A DNA stretch of 64,000 bases from Gymnorhina tibicen (Eukaryota; Chordata; Aves; Passeriformes; Artamidae): contig VXAZ01010513.1 in NCBI GenBank assembly GCA_013399875.1, positions 248,001 to 312,000 of the forward strand. The letters are read 5' to 3'. The translations under genes were made by a program, and so were the position numbers. The notes beneath the pieces are model-generated. The model did no database searches. It saw only the letters and a list, made by a program, of their open reading frames with translations, and was not told where the DNA came from. Below, piece after piece: positions 56,201 through 64,000 of this stretch (position 1 is its first letter; each line of letters starts with the position of its first letter).

Positions 56201-59200
56201 AGAACTTCCCCATGGTCATTGCCACTAGCTCTAATTTGTTTGGCTCCAGAAAAGGAGTCAGGCATTGTTTAATCAAAGGACAGAAATCCAAATTTATCTT
56301 TAATCCTTCATATTGTTCGTATTGTCTCACTCTGTGCATGCTGCCAATAGGAAGGGAGGCTGTTTTAGCTGCAGAATAAAGAGATGCTGTATTTGTTGGC
56401 AAAGAAAATTCCTAATTATTTTCTTTGTTCTGCTTTGGGATTCTGTTTCTGAGGTAAGCTCCAGAGAGATTTCTTGGAATTTTATGGACTCTTGGCCTAG
56501 AGTAAACTGATGTCTTGAGATTTTCAGCCCACCAGTTGGATGAGAACATATAGATCTGCATGTCAAGAGAAAGACCTGTCTCTTATCTGCTATCCTGGAG
56601 AGGATTTATTGCCTTGGAAAAATGAGCTGCTTTCCATCCAGTTCTCTTGGAATGGTGGCATTCCTAAGCTTGCTTGTTGGCACCAGCCAAGCAAATGCCA
56701 GGAAACTCATAGTATTCTTAGAGGCACAAGGCTTTTGCTTTGAATTTCCTGTAGAAATTCTTTAAAGTAACACCCTCTCTGTGATTTACTGCTCTGAAAA
56801 TTTAACTTTGTCTAGCAAGCTGGGTATCTTCAAATAAATGATTAAAGAAAATCTTTTGCTGTTTCTAAGGAGAAATTAATTGGTTTGGGTTTTTTTTTAG
56901 TAGTATTTCTATTAAACTAGGACTTCACTATAACTATGAATGTTATAAAAAGTGTGTAATTTTTCAGCTGTTTTTTTTTACTCTAAATTATGGTTCTCCT
57001 ACATCTTTAAGACCTGTGTCCAGCTTGTGAAAATATGTGACTTTTGATAAACCTATCTGTAGTTTTTCCATACACTGTACTTTAAAAATCTTGCAACTGG
57101 ATAAAGCCAAGGATGTGGTCCCAAGATATACAATAAACTGCAGGTTTTTTTGTATAACCATATAAATGCCTTTTTCTCCTGGTCTCACAGTCATGTGATT
57201 CTTTGAGCTTTTCAGAACATTTTATTTAATGCAAATGATCAAGAAAAGTGTATTGTGAAATGTTGGAGTGATGGGGATTTCTTTTTAAGTACATTTTTCT
57301 TTAAGGACTAAACATCCTTTCTGAAGAGGCTTTTAGCACTTCATCTTTCCCACACTTATTCTTTGCTTTTGCTCTTGGAATGCTGTCAGAAAAAACCCCC
57401 TGAACTATGAAATGCATTTTCGCTTCCTGAATTTCATTGTTTAGTGGACTTGCAGTGGAACACTTGCTATGTGTTCCAGTTTTGGGAGCTTTTTATGTCT
57501 GCATCTAATTCTAAGCATATATGTGCCCTCATATTGCTGTGTTGCAATGCTTTTAGCTGTCTTGCTGAATTACAGACAGAATGCTCAGAAATAAACCCTT
57601 GATTATGTGTAACTCACCCCTACACCTTCTTCCCCCACCAAAATTGGCCACCTTCTCTCACTGAATATTTTGAGTAATCTTGAGCAAATTGCAAAAACAA
57701 TAGGAGAAAAGCAAAATGACAGTAAATTCAAAGCTACAAGTATTCAATATTTTGATGTCACTAAAGAGGCACAAGTTCATTAGCTACCTAGTATTTAGGG
57801 GAATGCTTCAACAACAAGAAGAGAATACTGATGATTGGATAAACAGAAGTTAAATATATCTACATTGCTGCCTGGATTCACTTGCTTCCCTGCAAACCAA
57901 AAAAATTTTATAAAATTAAGTAATTTTCTTCTCCTAGTGTAGTATCTGACTGTGCTTGGAAAGAAGGAGTCAAAAAAAGATACAAACTGGGATGCTTGCA
58001 TTTAAATTTTCTGCAGAAGCATCTTGAGCATAAGTGGATGACAGCATCTGTCTCCCCAGCTATGAGTGTAAAAGAAGGGGTGCATCACTAACATGAGTTC
58101 TAAACTCAGCATCCTCTATTTCTGCTGCTTGGTGAGCTGGGCTAGACAGTGTGTTAGCTTTTCAAAACATATGAAAAATATCTAGCATGTTAAACAATGA
58201 AAAATGCAAACAGAGAACATTCAGGATGCTTTCCCAAAAGCTGTGAAGCTTTCAGCGGGCACCATTAAAGGGCTGGGCAGCGATGAGAGATGAGGATGTG
58301 TCAGCAGCTTCCCCCTCTCCCACTCCAGCTGCCTTTCTGCTGGGACTATCAGCCTCATCCTCACCTGAGCTGCCCCACAGGTATGTTCATGTCACCCACG
58401 TCCCCATCTGGATGTCCTGGATTTCCCGGGTGACCATGGATAGCCCCACAGCTAGAGAGCAGCCTGTGGCAGCAGTGTCTTGGCTGGGCCCACTGCAGCC
58501 CCGTCCTGCCCCCGCAGGGTTGTAGTGGATCTGCTCTTGGCCTTCCTGGCAGAGATGTGACTGGGACCTGCAGCTTCTTTCTTGAGGGATCTGTCTTGTG
58601 CCACCTGGATAGGGAACTCTTCAACACGTGGTTAATTCTGCTGTAAGAGGTTGCAACTGCTCATAGCAATTTTTCCTTTTGAAATTGAGGGATTATTTAA
58701 CATTCGACATTTGTTCACTGTTTAACTGAGGTTCTGTTACAAAATGCCAGTGTGTGCATGTGAGTGTGTTCTCTGGTGCTCATGACAAAATCCTTGGTGG
58801 TAAGGTGTGCGAGTTACTGACTTGTGGCTACATAACTGAGTCACCTTAGGAGCCCTCCAAAACAAGGACCCCAGGAACTGACAGGCCTATATTGTTTTGC
58901 TTTAGTTCCCCTACAGAGATCAAAATGGGAAATATTGTGGTACCCTCAGAACACTGGTTTGATTTTTGGTTTTAATTATTGGTAAGGCTGGATTTACAGA
59001 GTAGATTACTACTCCCTCTCCCCAGGAGAGATATCACGACATTTCCATTGGTTGTAATATGTGATTTAGGGCGATTCCAGGCATAATTAGGACCAGAGAT
59101 GGTCTGAGTTTTTATAGTAAAAAACCCCTCTTTTCTGAAGGCTTCAGTTGTGAGCTGCCCTGCATTCACCAGGGAGAGAAGTGCTTTCTTAGGACACAGA

Positions 59201-62200
59201 AAGGGAAGAGACAGCCAGCAAGAGGAGAAGGAAAAAAGAGAGACCTTCCAAGTAGTATTGCAGTCCAAATTTCTCTGCCCTCCACGACACCAGGCTGTTG
59301 TTAATTAATTATTTGTTGAGAAATACTGCATTTCCATGGGCCCTGTGTCAGTGTCATCCATGTCCCTTGTTGCTTTCTAGTAGCTGCTTTCTAGGTTTCT
59401 CTAGACAGTTGTTGCTTGCCCCTCAGTTTTACAGAAGAGAGAGCTGCAACCTGAAACAGTAGATATTTTCCTCTTCACTCCTGTTGCTCTGCTGTATGGA
59501 ACTCTGTTCCTCCTGATGTACATCATACTGGGAAGGAGCCTCCTTGCAGGTGCTGAAGGCCTTGCCAATGACATTTGTCATCCCCAAGGAAGTGCTGCCC
59601 AGCACTGTGCATCCTAACAGATTTTGGGGAGAAAACGTACTTCAAGCAAAAGGTCAAGAAGGAGCAGCTGCAACAGGCTGATAGCCAGCTGTGATAAGAG
59701 ATCAAGCACAGCTGAACAAATGCAAACATCCAAACAATGTGGAAGCAGCAGTTCATGGTAAGTCATGTAAAGTAGCAGGGAACCCCTTCTGTCCTGAAAG
59801 TTCACTTGATCTTGACACTAGTCTTTAATTCTTTTCCCAAAATTGTCAAGTTTCAGGTCTGTCATTTTCTATAACAAACATATGCTCTTCAGAGCTGGTT
59901 CCAAGGAACAGAAAGGTAAAATTACTGTGTCAGGAGGGAACTTGAGAATCATATGAAAGAAAAATCAAACCAACAACTAAGGAACCTCCAAGCTGGTCGT
60001 TTCAGTGAAAAAGCAGCTCTTAGTTGTGCCAAAGTTTAGTGTAGAGTTGTAAATTTCAAATATACCTTGAAATCTGCTTGCTTCCTCTGCTTGGAACATG
60101 GCCACTACATTTGCTTTGAAAGCTTTCCTTTCCTTTAAAACTGTTTGCAAAAAGTCACCATATGGAATGACAGCTTTTATAAAGTGCTATGGAAATGGAA
60201 ACTCCAGTGCTGTTTTGTCTTCACAATCCTTGTCTTTCCTTTTTATTCCCACAGAAATACTCAAAGCTAAAAATTCAAAACAGAACTTATTGTTATAAGA
60301 TAATGTATATAATTTCTAGCAGTCTGCTATCTGTGTTTTTCCTCAAATATCTCAAACAGCTGGTTAAAGACTCTGGCTAGCAAGCTTAGAGTTGTGGATG
60401 TAACCGCACTGTTCCTGGCTGCGCAGCTCCTTAGAAGCAGGAGCCCAGCCTTAATCTGTGTCCCCAGGGGGTCTTTTGGCCAAGTGCACGTTTTTGACGT
60501 GATTCTTCTTTACCGGGTATGTGATAATGGATTCGTATTTTATTTATTGAAGTTTTAGAGGTGTGAACACACTGCTTGTTTTTAATAATCTCATTCCGCG
60601 TTAAACCAGCTTCAGAATGAATGAACTGGTGCCTCAAGCCAAAGCTGAGGTGGAACTGGGGGCCTCCTGAAGAGCAGATGGCAGTACAGGTTAACACCTA
60701 ATGGTGACAAGTAAGGAGTACTTGGTTTCACAAGGTTTTTTTCCCCATTTTTTCCTACTTATGTCTATATGAACAGGTAAGGGGAGGGCTGGGGTGGAGA
60801 TTAGGGTGTTGTCCTTTGGTTAGTTGACTGCCAGCATGCTCTCCGTCATGATCTTGGTCACTGTAAGCAACAAGTGTCTTGGTAGCACTCTGACATGATC
60901 CAGGCACAGTCTGGCCCAGAATTATTCCTGATAAACAATCTGGACAGGGATACTCTTTTGTGTGAGAACAGAGAGGCAGATGGGGTATGGGAGAGGGATG
61001 CAAGCTGTGGTATAAAATCTGAGTCAGAAAATGCAACTTTGTTGTAGCCTTTGATTACCAGGTTTATGTAAAAACATCTTGTTGGCTTTAGCGAGGGACA
61101 GGTCTGACTCTTTGATGCATCTTTGCTTAAAGTGACTTCATCAAGCAACTCTCTATTATTTGCAGCCACTTCCCTTTACTTTCTTTTCATCATTTTCGAG
61201 CTGTAGTTTCTTTCCATGACCTCTTTTCCTTGGATCGCTGTGCAGAGTTTGCTTCCATGTCCTTGACTGTAACTGCATCACCAAACAGCAAAAAGCTGGT
61301 TTACAAGATTTGTAGGGACCTGCAGTGAGGGTTGGTCTCCTTCTCAGCAGCCATGGCAAACTGTTAGCATCAGCAGCAGTTTATTAGTCAAGGCTTACCA
61401 AAAAGGAAACTGGACTGTTTCTTGAAACCAGTGTAGCCACAGAGACCAAGAAATTTCACCATCTCTCAGGGCGTGATGGTCAACTTCTGTTGACATCAAT
61501 GGAAAGAGTCTTCTTTTTGAAAGAACCACTGAACTGGACCATTACTCAGAAGGAAGAGTCAGTTATTAAGTCACCCACGCCTTTTCTTATGTTTTGCTTG
61601 GAAATCTGAACTGTGAGGCCTTCTGAGAGCAGATCACGTCTTAGGCTGATGGATGGACACAGTGTCTGGTTGTTTGGTACACCCCACATCTGCTGCTCTT
61701 GTTGCTTAATTCTAGACTGTGTTGATACATTCATGACAGAGTGCTAGAAATGAAGTTGCAGTTTTATATGGCAGGTCCAGTATGCAGTATTGTTTGCACT
61801 TGGGACAGATGCAGATGTAATATGGAGACAGTTATAAAATTACTAATTCTTTTCCAAAGCTGAATTCTCTTCTGAGGTGGCAACTGTGATCTGCTACCCA
61901 CCTACATCTCTAGCAACTGGTTTTCAAGTGCTAATCTGTTTTGCTGGATGCCATCCAAGCATGACAGTTGTGGTGAGAACTGAGTCAGACTCTGGTGGCT
62001 CTGAATTGTCATCAGATGTGTCAGAGCTTATACCACAGTATCCCTCACTTCTCAGAATAAGCTTCTGGTGGTCTCTATCAGGGTCACATCCCTGTTTGAA
62101 TTCCAGCAGTCGGGCCTCCACTCCACATTTATGTAACTTTAGATCTCATGCTAGATTTCCATTATTTTCCCACAAGTACAGCAGGAGGAGAGAATGAGAT

Positions 62201-64000
62201 ACTAAGATATCGTTGAAATGTTTTGTGTCTTAGTTGTGTGAATTCCCACCAGCTTTACTGAGACGTGGCAGAGGTGATTGGTGAAAGCTGTTAAAATGCA
62301 AAGATAAGATGAGCCGTAACCCGCTCTGAGTCACTGAGCAGCAGGGTCAGCAGCAGAGCTCTGTTTTTCCAGCCAGTTTAATTAAAAAACATAAACTATC
62401 TTGGCTCACTTACTTCATCCCAAAGCCTTTGCCATAAAATCAGACAGTCTAGGCTTCCTAGAAGCAGAATTTTCCTCTTTACTAGCACTCTGTTAGGTAA
62501 AAGACCGTAACAGAATAGATTTTTACTGAAGGAAGAAAGCAGAAATGCTACAGTGCAATTTGAAAAGCCTGACTAACCTGTGCACTACCCTTTTCTACTC
62601 AGCTAGAATGTGCTGGCCTCCTCTAAGGGCTGTGGGGTCCTGCTGGAGGAGTCAGTTGTTACTCTCCATGCCCAAATGAGCCCCACTTGGAGTCTGTGGG
62701 CTCCAGAGGATTTTGATGTGTAGGAAGGGATGAGAACTTCTGGAGCCTCTGCAGCTCCCTTTGGAAAAGAGTCACTGTTCTCCACTGGGGAAAAAAGGAC
62801 CTTCTGAGTTATTGTTGAACTGCATTTGCATAGGAAGAGATTTGCTTGCACAGCTCTTTTCACTGGGGTGTTCTGGCCCTCAGCTTGCAGTGTATTTAGT
62901 GGGTTTCAACTCCTCGGATGAAGTGGAATAACAAATGGGATTTGCAATCTGTCATAAAAGGATGCTTCCTAAACAGCTTTTTTCTTCCCTTAGGGAAAAA
63001 GAAAAAGTTTCTTTTTCACAATTTTGGTTGAATTGGCAACTACCCTTTGGGCATTCACTGTATTTGGGGTTCCAGTGGTTGCATTTATATTTTTATTAAT
63101 TTCACAGCTCCCTCCTTTCCTTTAAGTTTTAAGCAACCAGGTTCTCCTCCTAAGGCAGTGACTGCAGGGGGCTTTGAACTTGAAAAGGCAAAGATCTATG
63201 ATGAATCACTACAGTCTTTAGAAAATGAGACATCAGTGGGAGCTTTTGATTTTGGCAAGCTTTTAAAACTAGACACTTTTTTCATCAGTAACCCAGCTGC
63301 TACCCTTAATCTAACTGCTCTGGGATGTTCTGTGCAGCAGCCCTTGCTGCCTGAGAACCAGGACTGAGGATTTTTTATAGCAAAATCTCTCCCAAGGGCC
63401 TATGTCATGGGACAATTTTGCAATTGCAATTGAATTTAGTGTAACAGCAGAATTTCTACTGAGCATGTTTTTTCATTGGGTTGGGGGTATCCTCACTCTA
63501 TTGCCTTGGTTCAGTTTCCCATTGATAATCAAAATTAGGCATGCCTCTTTATTTTAAAATATGTATCTGAATTTGTTTAGGGAGTGTTCAGTTACTTTGA
63601 TAGTACCTTCACCAGCTTTTACAACTAGGCAAATATTTCTGTAAAGTGACAAATTATGGCAGTGTAATAGTAATTTAAGGACTTACAAGGTGGTGAAAAC
63701 TCCTAGGAGATTGTTACTGGCATGTATTTGGAATGAGATGGAGTCCATTTTATTGCCAGACTTGTGTTTAGCAGTAACAGGTAAAATCAAAAGAATACAG
63801 ATGTGGCTGTTGAAGATGTCCCAGTGGAAGCTGAGTGGTTGGATGGGTGCTTGATGCAATGGACGTGAGAAAATGCATGGCAGCTAATTTGCTACTCATG
63901 ATCTGAGTAGGCTTTTCCCCCATATCATGGCAGGACTGATGATATCAATAAGTCAAAGAGTTCCTTGTTCTTTTTTTTATTAGTGATATTAATAATAGGA
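53240..64000. other. Intergenic sequence to the end of the window
   Basis: No gene or transposable element is recognised in 10.8 kb. A GC-richer pocket lies at about 58280-58570. Overlapping short frames (53537-54223, 60755-61169, 61877-62197, 63047-63367) have no recognised domains and are probably chance. The distance from any promoter-like or exon-like signal suggests a gene-poor spacer. Confidence 0.5.

Noticed and set aside
63047..63367. 106-codon frame possibly from a retrogene
   Set aside because: No family recognised, and no poly(A) tail or target duplication seen. Kept as intergenic.
28451..64000. A second protein-coding gene downstream of IBTK
   Set aside because: No chain of exons in compatible phase with recognisable domains was found on either strand. 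The spacer is expected to be long before TENT5A.
1..64000. Bacterial or phage features (operons, CRISPR, Shine-Dalgarno sites)
   Set aside because: GT-AG introns, CR1 elements and an avian SINE show vertebrate nuclear DNA. No prokaryotic gene organisation is present.

Overview
The window is avian nuclear DNA, most likely from a passerine bird. It is AT-rich, with one multi-exon gene whose introns obey GT-AG. Its repeats are CR1 LINE fragments in both orientations, a SINE with a tRNA-Ile-like head and a CR1-like tail (the TguSINE1 type known from passerines), and a solo ERV LTR starting TGTCATGG. I see no operons, CRISPR arrays or other prokaryotic features.

Region 1 (about 1-28,450, + strand) is the 3' half of IBTK, inhibitor of Bruton tyrosine kinase. 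Sixteen coding exons from 873 to 27,198 join in frame into 593 residues and a TAA stop. They encode the second BTB domain, a BACK/3-box-like helical region, a basic nuclear-localisation-type cluster, a long Ser/Pro-rich linker, and a conserved acidic C-terminal block ending PMWNKH. The 5' part of the gene (ankyrin repeats, RCC1 repeats, first BTB) lies outside the window to the left. The 3' UTR has poly(A) signals near 27,583, 28,004 and 28,427. The large introns hold a CR1 fragment lacking its 3' end (13.6 kb), a 0.68 kb solo LTR with a probable 6-bp target duplication (17.4-18.0 kb), two adjacent antisense CR1 copies (21.7-23.1 kb), and a 2.1 kb antisense CR1 filling most of the last intron.

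Region 2 (about 28,450-64,000) has no gene I can support. It holds a CR1 fragment (35.3 kb), the TguSINE1-like SINE (35.9 kb), an AT-dinucleotide block (36.5-36.7 kb), one or two degraded LTRs (39.1-39.8 kb) and a CR1 3' end (53.1 kb). One 116-bp exon-like segment lies at 30,878-30,993. From known vertebrate gene order, the next gene beyond the IBTK 3' end is expected to be TENT5A (FAM46A), well outside the window. The open frames here, up to 154 codons, look like chance or repeat-derived frames.

I did not find a new biological system. The items most worth a second look are the weak and competing splice donors in IBTK, a near-perfect intronic G-quadruplex motif, the tRNA-Ile-derived SINE, the LTR with its internal 40-bp tandem duplication, and the unassigned exon-like segment.
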